Source: Terrimonas ferruginea DSM 30193
Lineage (GTDB): Bacteria; Bacteroidota; Bacteroidia; Chitinophagales; Chitinophagaceae
Assembly: GCF_000425585.1 (NCBI RefSeq)
Contig: NZ_KE384398.1
Span: 1-64,000, forward strand
Direction of reading: 5' to 3'
Length of the DNA stretch: 64,000 bases
Under the pieces are notes generated by a model that was not told the origin of the DNA, searched no databases, and worked only from the letters and a program-made list of their open reading frames with translations. This document shows, in pieces, positions 36,489 to 45,549 of this stretch. Both the position numbers and the translations under genes were made by a program. Numbering within the stretch: position 1 is the stretch's first letter; each line of letters begins with the position of its first letter.

Positions 36489-37775
36489 CTATTTAGTAAC
36501 TGTTATGGTAATATGAAAAAGGTCCGTATCCCGGTATTTGTTTTTGTACGCGAGGTGTATGCCGTCGATAAGCGTGGAAAAACCAAAGGTCCTGGCAGAG
36601 TCCTTCACCTGCTTAATGTCAGTGTCATTATCAGTATTGGAAGCGGCAACCCAGGCGGGAACTGAGTTTGTCAATCCGAATTCTACTTTCTGTGTGCCGG
36701 GCTTTAAATTGGCTGTTTTTACCTGGATAATGTGGGTGTAACCTTTGTGCTGCGATTCGGTAGCGTTAATCCGGCTTACACCGGCTATCTCGTAATTCAG
36801 GCTTTGTGCTGAGAAACGGTAATTATCCTTATTCAGGAAAAAATCTTCCTCCGCTATAATATTACTGAAGTCAACCGCCACGGGGAATTGGAACACTCCA
36901 TTTTCGGCCTTTGCATGATAAACCTCCAGCCTGGTCGCCGGCTTTTCGAATTCACAAGAGCCCCTGCTTTGCTTTTTGTCATAAATAATCTTCGCCAGGG
37001 ATTTTGATGCTGGTGCTTCAAATAAATGCATCTTTTCAAAGCCCCTGAAACTGCTGAAGTCAATCCTTGTGATCAGGGCGTCAATAAATTCAGGTTTACC
37101 GACGATGGTGATATAATAGGGCCGCGGAGTATCAATGGCATATTTACCTCCTTGCTGATTATAATAATTACCGGTAAATTTTGAACTGTATTTGAGCAAC
37201 AGTGTCGATATGCGAATCGAATCGAGTTTTGTATCAAACTTATCGTAGATGCCGTTTTTCTGATTTGACAGGTAATTGAGTATATCTTTTTGCGCTTTTT
37301 TAACCGGAGAAAAAATCATATCAGATATGAGTATGGCAACACCTTTCTCCGATACATGGCTCAATACGGTATCAAAAAAAATGTCGAAGTCTGAAATACC
37401 GGTAGCAATATTGCTGAACGAAGAAGTTTTCATTCGTTCCTGGAAATCTTTCATTCCTTTACTCTGATCGGCTCCCAGGTAAAAGAGGTTCAGACCGTCC
37501 AGCAATCCCTCCGATCTGTACGACTTGACAGATGTAACAATAGAAGTGACCGTTTCTACAAACCCGGAAGGATTCGCGTTCAAATACCCGGTCATGCTTC
37601 CGGATGTTTCGACAAACACATTGTAATCGGGCGTTACAGTCTGAACTGCCGGCCGCGCTGTCGTGTCCGGAATATCGGCATCGGTTCGGGAACCGCCTCC
37701 CTGTACACAGGAAGCAAGAAAGATACTGGCATAAATTACAATGCACAGTAACCGGTGGTTACGCAGTGGCGTCAT
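36489..37775 (-). CDS. VWA-like lipoprotein, first gene of the operon
   Basis: 428 residues. A lipobox (IFLASC, lipidated Cys23) followed by a Gly/Ser linker predicts an envelope lipoprotein. A von Willebrand factor A-like domain spans about 50-215: YNVFVETSGSMTGYL holds the metal-site motif with Glu56 where Asp is usual (ExSxS instead of DxSxS), and GVAILISDMIFSP is the later Asp-containing strand. The C-terminal half (about 225-428) is beta-rich and unassigned. VWA domains bind protein ligands through a metal ion. It heads a seven-gene operon with gaps of 12 bases or less and would be its outer sensor or anchor. Confidence 0.75.
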   Translation of the reverse strand: MTPLRNHRLLCIVIYASIFLASCVQGGGSRTDADIPDTTARPAVQTVTPDYNVFVETSGSMTGYLNANPSGFVETVTSIVTSVKSYRSEGLLDGLNLFYLGADQSKGMKDFQERMKTSSFSNIATGISDFDIFFDTVLSHVSEKGVAILISDMIFSPVKKAQKDILNYLSNQKNGIYDKFDTKLDSIRISTLLLKYSSKFTGNYYNQQGGKYAIDTPRPYYITIVGKPEFIDALITRIDFSSFRGFEKMHLFEAPASKSLAKIIYDKKQSRGSCEFEKPATRLEVYHAKAENGVFQFPVAVDFSNIIAEEDFFLNKDNYRFSAQSLNYEIAGVSRINATESQHKGYTHIIQVKTANLKPGTQKVEFGLTNSVPAWVAASNTDNDTDIKQVKDSARTFGFSTLIDGIHLAYKNKYRDTDLFHITITVTK

Positions 37776-38251
37776 TGGTGCTTGTTTAGTTTGGTTTCGA
37801 TATAATAACCCGCTTTTGCTCTTTTATGGCAAAAGCATATCCATCCGGGATTGCTCATCACGTTTTCATGCTCAGGATATCTGAGACTGCTATCAGTTTA
37901 TCAAGTGAAAATCAAAAGCGTAAGTGCTTTAAATCTTCGTCAGGAAAAGGATACGAATTCCGGCGTTTAGCGACCAACCGAAATGGAAAATGCCATAAAG
38001 TTGTTTTGGTTTAACAGTATCATTTATCAGATCAGAAAATAAAATTAGAGCTTCTCTTCACTATTGTGTGTGGCAGACCGTGAATAGGGGTATTTTTCCC
38101 CCCTTAGATAAATTGCAGAGAGCGCAGGTGGTTGACTTTTTTAAAGATGAAATTGCATAAAAAACAGAAGCCGGGACTTATGCCCGGCTTCTGCTATAAC
38201 GTTACCCTTCAGTCAATAAAGTTTTATTGCATCCAGCAGCTGTCCATTCAT
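37776..38251. other. Intergenic region with the operon promoter and a terminator
   Basis: About 476 bases. The left side must carry the promoter of the seven-gene minus-strand operon; TTATTATATCG (minus strand, about 30 bases upstream of the start) is only a weak -7 candidate. The right side holds the terminator at 38165-38193. Short plus-strand ORFs here have no ribosome-binding site or family resemblance. Confidence 0.4.
38165..38193 (-). terminator. Rho-independent terminator of the TPR lipoprotein gene
   Basis: CAGAAGCCGGG, a 7-base loop, CCCGGCTTCTG: a perfect 11-base-pair stem followed on the minus strand by a T-run (TTTT, then TTATGC). It lies 59 bases past the stop at 38252. Confidence 0.85.
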
Positions 38252-39979
38252 TTATCGCATCCGCACTATCGTGTTGATATCAAAATCTGCATACTGCCAG
38301 GCTTTGTCAAAACGGCTTTTTACCATTTGCGCTGCCGGAGTTTTTCCCTGTTTGCTGAGCGCCTCATATAACCCGATGAGTGCCCATCCGTTTTCTTTCC
38401 AGGTCTTCAGATCCTGCAGATACACTTTCTCCGCTTCTTCATAATTCCCTGCCTGTATCAACGCAAGCCCCAGTTGGTGCCGGACAGAAAAGAACCAATC
38501 AGGCGGTTCGTTATAATTCAGGTTATCTTCAATCGCAACCGCCTTGTTATATTCGTCGAAGGCCTTGGGAAACGCTTTCTTGTTCCGGTAAATTTCCGCA
38601 GCGAGTACATGTACCGCAATCTGTACGATATCCGACATGCTATTGATATCCCAGATGGTCAATTTTGTCAGGGTGGAATCTTTCGCCAGCTCTTTTAGCC
38701 GGGCACATTCGTCTTCAGCCTTCGCCATGTTGTTCTTTCCGAGAAAAGCCATTCCTTTCGCATAATGCAAAATGGCACGAGGGTAAATCAACGCATTGTC
38801 CAACGGCTTTATGGCAAGCAGGCTATCCCACATTGCAAATTTGACCGCCACAAAATAAGGCACTGTATAGTAGTGCTGCAATGTGCCCCAACCCGGCTGC
38901 ACCATGATGTCTTTCGCTGTTTTTTCCTGTACTTTTTTTGCTGCCTCCCAGGCAAGCTTTGAGTTCCCTTCCAGTGTGGCCGTAGCAGATAAATAATGAT
39001 AGTTATGCGGATAATAAGCAAGCGGATAAGCGCCTTGTGCATGGCAGGATACCAGGTAAGCGCTATCCGTTTTTACGGCGTTAAGATTAGCAAGCGAACC
39101 CTGGTGATAATCACCTGTCCAGATGTAGATATGAGAAGGCATGTGCAGCAGGTGTCCCGAACCCGGAACCAGTGTCATCAGCCGGTCAGCAGCCGCAAGT
39201 CCCCTTTCCGGTTTTGCCGATGCTTCTACTGCATGAATGTAGAAATGTGGTGCAGCAGGATGTTTAGGATATTGTTTGATCAATTTTTCCAGCACAGCTA
39301 CAATCTCCGGCGTCCAGGGCTTCGGCTCTTTCGTTTTTTTGTCATACAAGTCCCATGGATGGAGGTCCATTAACGACTCGGCATAAAGAGCACTGATATC
39401 GGCATCACCGGTAAACGTCTCGTAGACTTTCTTCATTGAATGGGCATAGGCGATATCGAGAGCGGACCTGTCCGCGGGCGGTTGCGGGGTGTACCGGACC
39501 GACAAAGCGTTGATAAGTGCCTTTTCTTTCGGGGTACAATTGGCTGCGAGTGACATTGCCTTTTGAACGGCCTGGTAGGCGCGCTGATAATTATCCTCTT
39601 CCATGCCTGCATTATAATTGGGCCCCAGTACATAAGCGAATCCCCAATAAGCCATTGCGCAGGATGAATCCAGTCGTATTGCTTCAAAAAAAGAACGCGC
39701 CGCTTCCGCGTGATTAAATCCATAGGACAGCATCATGCCCTGGTTGAAATAGGTCTGCATTTCTTTGCTGCCGGTAGAAATTTTGAAATCAATCCCCTCG
39801 AGACCGGTCAAAAGAGGAGCCCTGATCCCGGCCGTATACCAGGCCTTGTCAGTAGTCTGTGGGGAGCAACCAATAGCACGGGCATCAGCAGCTGTGCTTT
39901 TATCCTGTTGTTTTACGGAAGGGCTACCACAACTTGTAATAAACCCGGAGATGATCAGGTAAAAAAGGAGCTTTTGCAT
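38252..39979 (-). CDS. TPR-repeat lipoprotein
   Basis: 575 residues. Lipobox GFITSC (lipidated Cys17). Helical TPR pairs occupy about 70-125 (MMLSYGFNHAEAARSFFEAI then RLDSSCAMAYWGFAYVLG) and 440-560 (ALIQAGNYEEAEKVYLQDL). Between them is a His-rich stretch, GHLLHMPSHIYIWTGDYHQG, flanked by HFYIHAVEAS, that could bind a metal. It resembles a group of soluble TPR proteins common in Bacteroidota whose role is not established. It is probably anchored to a membrane facing the periplasm. It is monocistronic, with a terminator downstream. Confidence 0.75.
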   Translation of the reverse strand: MQKLLFYLIISGFITSCGSPSVKQQDKSTAADARAIGCSPQTTDKAWYTAGIRAPLLTGLEGIDFKISTGSKEMQTYFNQGMMLSYGFNHAEAARSFFEAIRLDSSCAMAYWGFAYVLGPNYNAGMEEDNYQRAYQAVQKAMSLAANCTPKEKALINALSVRYTPQPPADRSALDIAYAHSMKKVYETFTGDADISALYAESLMDLHPWDLYDKKTKEPKPWTPEIVAVLEKLIKQYPKHPAAPHFYIHAVEASAKPERGLAAADRLMTLVPGSGHLLHMPSHIYIWTGDYHQGSLANLNAVKTDSAYLVSCHAQGAYPLAYYPHNYHYLSATATLEGNSKLAWEAAKKVQEKTAKDIMVQPGWGTLQHYYTVPYFVAVKFAMWDSLLAIKPLDNALIYPRAILHYAKGMAFLGKNNMAKAEDECARLKELAKDSTLTKLTIWDINSMSDIVQIAVHVLAAEIYRNKKAFPKAFDEYNKAVAIEDNLNYNEPPDWFFSVRHQLGLALIQAGNYEEAEKVYLQDLKTWKENGWALIGLYEALSKQGKTPAAQMVKSRFDKAWQYADFDINTIVRMR

Positions 39980-40247
39980 ATAGGAGGTTTAATGATTATG
40001 AATCAGACAATACAACCGCTAATCCTACGTCCGTCGTGCCGGTCATTGCAAGCGCTACAATATCAAAGGAGAATTTCCGCTGTCAAAAAATGGCAAAAAA
40101 ACCGGATTTCACAGCTTTCGGGCAATTAAATTTTAATGCCCTGGTATCAACACACGCCGATCACCGGTTCTTCTATAATTGTAACATAATTTGAGTAGTT
40201 TTAGGGTCCGATTTTAACCAGTCACATTAATCAACTACAGCGCAGCT

Positions 40248-40877
40248 ATGATAGACAGTTTCAAAAAATTTCTGAACGAAGAGCAGGACCCGAAAGCCAT
40301 TGAGAAGATAGCAGGAAAACTGAATGAGCTCCTGATGAACGAGGAAACGGTCGAATATATCGCCGTGCAGAAAAAGCCCGCGGTTACGATCTCTCCTGAT
40401 TGTGTGGCATTGACCAACAAAAGAATTATTTTCTGCCGGTCCAAAAACCTGGGCCTGGCAATGGACTTCCAGGATTACCTGTGGAAAGATGTAGCAGATT
40501 GTCAAATGAAAGAAGGTGTCTTCGGAGCTGAATTTACCATAAAAACAACAGACGGGTCGATCAGCAAGATCGACTACCTGCCAAAAGCGCAAGCGAGAAA
40601 GCTCTATTCCTTCGCACAGGAGCAGGAGGAAAAACAGCGTGAATACAGAAGACAACTCGAGCTTGAAAGTAAGAGAGCCGGAGCGCAGCGGATTACCGTA
40701 AGCGCGCCACTGCCGTCTTCACAGGCATCGCAACCATCACCGGCACCAGAAGAACCCAGGCCCGTTGAAGATGAGATCACGGCTTCACTGAAAAAATTAA
40801 AGACACTGTTCGAAAACGAATTGATTACACAGGAAGAATATGATGCCAAGAAAGCAGAGATCCTGGCGCGGCTGTAA
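40248..40877 (+). CDS. PH-domain protein with C-terminal SHOCT motif
   Basis: 209 residues, cytoplasmic. Residues about 25-125 form a bacterial PH-like domain (VALTNKRIIFCRSK, FQDYLWKDVADCQMKEGVFG). A charged helix and a Pro/Ser linker follow, and residues 178-209 are a SHOCT motif (LKKLKTLFENELITQEEYDA then KKAEILARL), a short helical hairpin found at the C-terminus of many membrane-associated proteins. The protein probably binds lipid or protein ligands; its exact role is unknown. TAGTTTTA at 40196-40203 is a -7 candidate identical to the boxes at 43621 and 58113. Confidence 0.8.
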   Translation: MIDSFKKFLNEEQDPKAIEKIAGKLNELLMNEETVEYIAVQKKPAVTISPDCVALTNKRIIFCRSKNLGLAMDFQDYLWKDVADCQMKEGVFGAEFTIKTTDGSISKIDYLPKAQARKLYSFAQEQEEKQREYRRQLELESKRAGAQRITVSAPLPSSQASQPSPAPEEPRPVEDEITASLKKLKTLFENELITQEEYDAKKAEILARL

Positions 40878-40905
40878 GCCTTTGCGGTAAGTAGCCAACC
40901 ATGAG

Positions 40906-41520
40906 TTATACAATGCCGAGTTTATTCGCCCGTCCGATTAATATGGCGGTATTCTTGGCTTCAAATTTTTCCAAAAGACTTTTACGGTGCGTATTTACAG
41001 TGGCTGTGCTGATAAATAGCTGTTCGGCTATCTCGATATTGGTATAACCCTGTGCTATCAGCTGGAGTACTTCTTTCTCCCGCCGCGTTATGGGAGGTTT
41101 CTTTTCTACGGGGACCCGTAACGCAGCCGCTACTTCTTCGCTCAGGTATATCTCGGCCCTTTGCACGGTTCGCAAGGCCAGCATAATTTCCTCTTTGGTT
41201 GCATTTTTTAACAGGTAGCCCGAAGCGCCGTTTTCCACCATGTCGTGTACAACCGTCTGCTGGTTAAAAGTGCTGAGACCTATTACCTGTACAGAAGGGT
41301 ATAAACTTGTCACTTCTTTGCATAAATCGATACCGCTTTTATCGGGCAGGTTAATATCCATCAATATTATCTCCGGCTGCTGCAATTTCAGAAAACTGAG
41401 GCAGGATTCGGCATTCGTGGCATGTCCCATCCATTCTATGGATTCTTCGTTCAACAACAGGGCACGAATCCCTTCGATGACGATATAATGATCGTCTACA
41501 ATGAACAGGCTTGTTTTCAT
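40906..41520 (-). CDS. NarL/FixJ-type response regulator
   Basis: 204 residues. Receiver domain 1-120, with acidic pocket VDD (8-10), phospho-acceptor Asp55 (IILMDINLPD) and the Lys region LLKNAT. A LuxR-type HTH covers about 138-200 (TRREKEVLQLIAQGYTNIEI, LFISTATVNTHRKSLLEKF). It is transcribed 27 bases after the histidine kinase at 41548, its evident partner. Targets are unknown. Confidence 0.92.
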   Translation of the reverse strand: MKTSLFIVDDHYIVIEGIRALLLNEESIEWMGHATNAESCLSFLKLQQPEIILMDINLPDKSGIDLCKEVTSLYPSVQVIGLSTFNQQTVVHDMVENGASGYLLKNATKEEIMLALRTVQRAEIYLSEEVAAALRVPVEKKPPITRREKEVLQLIAQGYTNIEIAEQLFISTATVNTHRKSLLEKFEAKNTAILIGRANKLGIV

Positions 41521-41547
41521 GTATGCGTGTGCTGGTGATTGATGTTT

Positions 41548-43491
41548 TTAAACCGGCAATGTAATCAATACAGAAGTGCCGTTGCCAATAGCCGACTTCA
41601 CGTCGGTTTTTCCTTTTAAAAAATCCACGCGGTTATTAATGCTGCTCCATCCGATGCCGCCCGGCTGGGCTAAGGCAGCAAGATCCATCCCCTTACCATC
41701 GTCTTCAACGGTGATGACCAGTAATTTTTCTGCTTCTGAATAATCAAGTTGCACCAATGCATTCTTTGCGGCAGCATGTTTTATGACATTATTGATCAGT
41801 TCCTGTATAATACGATAAATGGTAAGCGCCGTTATATGGTCTAAGTTTGCCTCATTCAATTTTACGGAATGATAGCTGACCTGCAATACGGCACTCCGGT
41901 CTATTTCTGCACAAAATTCCTTCAAAGCCTTATCCAGACCATATTTCACCAGTATCTCGGGCATCATATTATGGGCCACGCGGCGCATTTCGCGGATAGA
42001 ACTATCCAGCATATCCAGGCTTCGGTTAAACGCCTGGGCATTGTCCGGCGTCATGATCAGATTTTCTTTCATATTGCTCAGGGAATATTTTATACCACTC
42101 AACATACCTCCCAATCCATCGTGCAGATCTTTTGCAAGCCTGCTCCGCTCCTGTTCCTCACCTCTGAGTACGGCTTCCGTAGCAGTGAGTTGTTTTTCGG
42201 TTTCCAACTCCTCGATCTTGGCCTGCTGCAACTTCTGGCGGCTTCTATAATTGCGGTATCCCAGGAGAGAGATAATCAGCAAGCCTGCTGCACCAGCCGC
42301 CAAAAAATAATTAAGTGTTGATTGTTGCTTTAGCCGGACCTGTTGCAGTTGTATCTGCGCGTCCTTCTTCTCCCCTTCAAATCGTTTGGCAAGCATCAGC
42401 GTCCTCTGCTGTACTTGTTCGTTGTTGATCTCATTTTCAAATATGCCTGCGCTGTCCAATGCTTGTTCGGCACCGACTATATCCTGTACCGCATACAATA
42501 CCGCGGACAGGGATTTTAAGTTTTTTACGTGTTCGTATTTCAGCGAAAGACTATCACTGATGGCCAGCGCTTTCAGGATGTAATCCTTTGCCTGGGCATA
42601 ATTCTTTTTATATAAAAAATAATGCGACAAGCCCCTGCTGGCTATGGCTTCACTTTCCGGTTCCTGTAGTTGCTGCGCCAGCGCCAGCGCCTTTTCGTAA
42701 CAAGGCTTCATATTGTCCGCATCGTACCGGTGCAGGTAAACGTTACCGATATCAATTAAGCAGGCCATGATGCCCCGGGTAAAATCAAGTTTTTCAAAAA
42801 TTGCTAACGCTTCCTTATAATATTTTAAAGCGCTGTCCGATTCCTCCTGGCTGAAGTTATTGCCTAAATTAACCAGCGCCAGACCCAAAGAAAAGGGCTC
42901 GTTTTCGTTCCGTAAAATAGTCACAGCCTCTACGCCGAGCTGCATTGCTTTTTCCAGCTGGTTCAACTCCCTGTACGTGTTTTGCATGGCATCACATATG
43001 CGTGCAACGAGTCTGCTGTCCCCTGTTTCTTCAAAATATCTTTTTGCCATCTCATACTGCAGCAGCGCATTTTCATAGTCGCTGGTGTATTGATACACAT
43101 TGCCGGTGTTGGCGTAACATTTTGCAAGAATTAATTTATCATTCAACTGTCCGGCTAAGACAACAGACTGCTTGTTCAGCAGCAGGGAACTGTCGAATTG
43201 TGCCTTCTGATTCAGCAAACCCGTGTAGCTGTTTATGTACTTGATGGTACCACGCGTGTAATTCAATTGCTCGCTTAACCTGCCGGCCAGACGATAATAG
43301 TATGCCGCATCATCGGGGCTGTTTAGCTCGTAAGCGTCCCCGATATCAATGTACAACTGCACCTTGACGGTATCATTCCCTTGTAAAGGCAGTAAACGCA
43401 GCAAACTGTCTATGTTCGTTGCCGGTTGTGCATTTGCACAAAAGCCAATCATCACCTGACAGATGACTTGTATGACCAATCGCTTTTTCAT
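41548..43491 (-). CDS. TPR-containing sensor histidine kinase (HisKA_3)
   Basis: 647 residues. Signal peptide 1-22, then TPR repeats to about 380 (for example YANTGNVYQYTSDYENALLQ, ALVNLGNNFSQEESDSALKYY) in the periplasm. One transmembrane helix lies at about 387-407 (LNYFLAAGAAGLLIISLLGY). The HisKA_3 dimerisation helix follows (RSRLAKDLHDGLGG, phospho-acceptor His457). The HATPase_c domain has N-box ELINNVIKHAAA, G1 DDGKGMD and the C-terminal GNGTSVLITLPV. It senses an envelope signal and phosphorylates the response regulator encoded next. Confidence 0.9.
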   Translation of the reverse strand: MKKRLVIQVICQVMIGFCANAQPATNIDSLLRLLPLQGNDTVKVQLYIDIGDAYELNSPDDAAYYYRLAGRLSEQLNYTRGTIKYINSYTGLLNQKAQFDSSLLLNKQSVVLAGQLNDKLILAKCYANTGNVYQYTSDYENALLQYEMAKRYFEETGDSRLVARICDAMQNTYRELNQLEKAMQLGVEAVTILRNENEPFSLGLALVNLGNNFSQEESDSALKYYKEALAIFEKLDFTRGIMACLIDIGNVYLHRYDADNMKPCYEKALALAQQLQEPESEAIASRGLSHYFLYKKNYAQAKDYILKALAISDSLSLKYEHVKNLKSLSAVLYAVQDIVGAEQALDSAGIFENEINNEQVQQRTLMLAKRFEGEKKDAQIQLQQVRLKQQSTLNYFLAAGAAGLLIISLLGYRNYRSRQKLQQAKIEELETEKQLTATEAVLRGEEQERSRLAKDLHDGLGGMLSGIKYSLSNMKENLIMTPDNAQAFNRSLDMLDSSIREMRRVAHNMMPEILVKYGLDKALKEFCAEIDRSAVLQVSYHSVKLNEANLDHITALTIYRIIQELINNVIKHAAAKNALVQLDYSEAEKLLVITVEDDGKGMDLAALAQPGGIGWSSINNRVDFLKGKTDVKSAIGNGTSVLITLPV

Positions 43492-43579
43492 TGTACAAAT
43501 GCTTTTTCGCCTGGTGCAAATTAAGCAGCGCTTTTTTATAAAGCAATCCTATTTTTTAATGATTATGCTGCCGCATTCA

Positions 43580-43628
43580 AATCATGCTTTTTTACGATTG
43601 TCCTGCCAACCCGGGCTGCCTAGTTTTA
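43580..43628 (+). promoter_or_regulatory. Promoter with AATCAT-CTTTTTTA element
   Basis: AATCATGCTTTTTTACGAT begins at 43580, TTG is at 43598-43600, and after 20 bases TAGTTTTA (43621-43628) is the -7 box. The element matches the one at 53198 with one difference, and its A after the T-run lies 27 bases from the -7 box, as there. Confidence 0.55.
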
Positions 43629-43759
43629 TCAAACAAAACCCCGCATCATGAAACGGAAAATTCCTATTACGTCCGGCACAGGTATTATGTTTACCAAATA
43701 CGCTGAAACCAACAGACCGTAACCCCAAGCACATTATTCAACATTATAACTATTTATAC

Positions 43760-44272
43760 ATGCAACGATTGTTAACGTATATCGCTGTTTTGTCATTGCT
43801 CTTTAGTTGCAAAAAAGACGAAGACACCGCTGCAACCAACTTGCCCGCGGTTACCACAACGGTCATCTCTGCTATTACCTCAACCAACGCTGCCGGCGGC
43901 GGCACGGTAAGATCTGAAGGATCAACCCCGGTCACTTCCCGTGGTATCGTATGGAGCACCCAGGCAAATCCCACCGCAGACCTTCCGACGAAAACCAGTG
44001 ATGGCAGCGGTGCCGGTTCATATGCTTCCACCATCACCGGGTTAACCGCCAATACAGTTTATCATGTAAGAGCGTATGCCACTAACAGTGCCGGTACGGC
44101 CTATGGGAACGAGGTGACTTTTACTGCTGCTGCTGCCAGGTTGTATGTCTGTGGAACCGAATGGAACAGTTCCTTATCCAAACAGCAATGCAAAATCTGG
44201 ATAGATAACAATGCCGGCACATTCTGGGGAGGCAGATATTTTCTACAGATAAAAATCTTTAACCGTCGATAG
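43760..44272 (+). CDS. Lipoprotein with fibronectin-like domain, probably truncated
   Basis: 170 residues. Lipobox SLLFSC (lipidated Cys17) then KKDED. Residues 30-125 form a beta-sandwich with GLTANTVYHVRAYATNSAGT, typical of fibronectin-like surface domains in Bacteroidota. The last 40 residues (LYVCGTEWNSSLSKQQCKIW then IDN) look like the first strand of a repeat region of the kind VYVAGYE...AKYWKNG, but the frame stops soon afterwards in a run of unrelated residues. A deletion of the 3' part is likely, with the terminator directly after the stop. Confidence 0.6.
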   Translation: MQRLLTYIAVLSLLFSCKKDEDTAATNLPAVTTTVISAITSTNAAGGGTVRSEGSTPVTSRGIVWSTQANPTADLPTKTSDGSGAGSYASTITGLTANTVYHVRAYATNSAGTAYGNEVTFTAAAARLYVCGTEWNSSLSKQQCKIWIDNNAGTFWGGRYFLQIKIFNRR

Positions 44273-44306
44273 CAAAGCCCTTCAACTTTCGCTGAAGGGC
44301 TTTGCT
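44271..44306. terminator. Bidirectional hairpin between convergent genes
   Basis: AGCAAAGCCCTTCA, loop ACTTTCGC, TGAAGGGCTTTGCT: a perfect 14-base-pair stem between the gene ending at 44272 and the convergent gene ending at 44329. It shares the AAAGCCCTTCA arm with the hairpins at 60611 and 63218. Confidence 0.75.
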
Positions 44307-44328
44307 TGCATTTGTAAACCGTCTGCTG

Positions 44329-45549
44329 CTATTGGACCACCACCCTCCGCACTTCATCCTTACACTTCAATGCGTAAATACCTTTAGAATGTCTGTCCAT
44401 GGGAATAGAGATCAGGCCGCTTGCCTGTTGCTGCCGCCATATCAAACGCCCCTGTGCATCATAAAGAAATAAATCAGCAGGCTGGTTTACCTGCACTTTC
44501 AACACACCATTGACAACCGGGTTTTCTTTAATAATAAACCTTTGTGTCACGTCGCTGAATCTGATCATTCTGACGTCAGAGAAACTCTCCCGCCCATCCA
44601 GGTCCGTCTGTTGGATGCGGTAATAGTTAACACCGTTTACAGGAGATAAGTGTGTATAGTTGTAACTGCGGAGCGAGCTGCTGTTACCTGCCGCAGCAAC
44701 AACGGCAATATCGTTCCATGTGCCGGTTTCCGTTTTATGCTGAACGGTAAAATCTTTCGTGTGCTGCTCGGAGGCCGTACTCCAGTCAAGGGCAATGCCA
44801 TTGTCTTGTTTGCGGGCATTGAAAGAGGCCCAGGTGAGTGGCAACACCGAGGAGGAATAAAGACGGAAATTGTCAAAGGCCATCGCACCCGGATTCTGGT
44901 TGTTAACGAAGATATTAAACCGCAGATCCAGGGTAGTGCCCGTGCCCGGAATAACAGCAGTGATCTCTGACAAGTTATTGCCTAAAGTATAACTCCCGCC
45001 ATCTCCGATCCTGTCACCATCCAGGTCAAATCCAAGCGGCCCGCCGGAAGCCGTATTGTCGTTGGAATACATGCCCACAATTTTAATCCACGCGCCCCCA
45101 TTTATACGATAGGCAATAGACATCGAATCCATAGCGGGAAGAAAGGGCAGACCCTGAAATAAGGCCGCGGAATTGGCACCAAACAACCCGCGGAAAGACA
45201 ATCCGGTTTTACCGCTAATATTAATCCCCGACCAGGTTATCGACTGAGCTGCGCTGATGGTATTGTTGGCTCCGCATCCCGGACCTTTGTCAATATCCAT
45301 CGCTGCCCAAAACTTGGCTCCCGTAAAGCCAGAAAAAACGATCGGACTGATTTCGGCACCGGTTGTTCTTTTAAAATAAGAAAGCGTGGGAGAAGTACAG
45401 GCGATAAACTCCGCTACAGATACCACCCGGCTGCCCGATGAAGGCGAACCGGCATCTTCAAAATTATCTGACCAGAATTGCGTTTGCGCTTCAACATGGC
45501 TGGCTAACACCAAAATAAAAACGAGTAAACAGGGTAGTTTTCTATGCAT
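44329..45549 (-). CDS. T9SS-exported protein of unknown function
   Basis: 406 residues from the ATG that starts the signal peptide (RKLPCLLVFILVLASHVEAQ); an upstream in-frame extension has no signal sequence. The body (25-250) is beta-rich with DNFEDAG near the start and GAMAFDNFRLYSS near the end, the layout of a concanavalin-like carbohydrate-binding or MAM-like domain. A fibronectin-like strand pattern follows (LPLTWASFNARKQDNGIALD, NYYRIQQTDLDGRESFS). Residues 335-406 are a T9SS type A sorting domain. It should end up on the cell surface or outside. Confidence 0.8.
   Translation of the reverse strand: MHRKLPCLLVFILVLASHVEAQTQFWSDNFEDAGSPSSGSRVVSVAEFIACTSPTLSYFKRTTGAEISPIVFSGFTGAKFWAAMDIDKGPGCGANNTISAAQSITWSGINISGKTGLSFRGLFGANSAALFQGLPFLPAMDSMSIAYRINGGAWIKIVGMYSNDNTASGGPLGFDLDGDRIGDGGSYTLGNNLSEITAVIPGTGTTLDLRFNIFVNNQNPGAMAFDNFRLYSSSVLPLTWASFNARKQDNGIALDWSTASEQHTKDFTVQHKTETGTWNDIAVVAAAGNSSSLRSYNYTHLSPVNGVNYYRIQQTDLDGRESFSDVRMIRFSDVTQRFIIKENPVVNGVLKVQVNQPADLFLYDAQGRLIWRQQQASGLISIPMDRHSKGIYALKCKDEVRRVVVQ

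Noticed and set aside
27638-37775. Classifying the operon as a Zorya defence system
   Set aside because: Only the motor pair resembles ZorA and ZorB. No ZorC, ZorD, ZorE, ZorF or ZorG-like gene is present and the other five genes do not occur in described Zorya types.
37826-38014. Small plus-strand ORF in the gap before 38252
   Set aside because: No ribosome-binding site, no recognisable pattern, and it overlaps the probable promoter region of the minus-strand operon.
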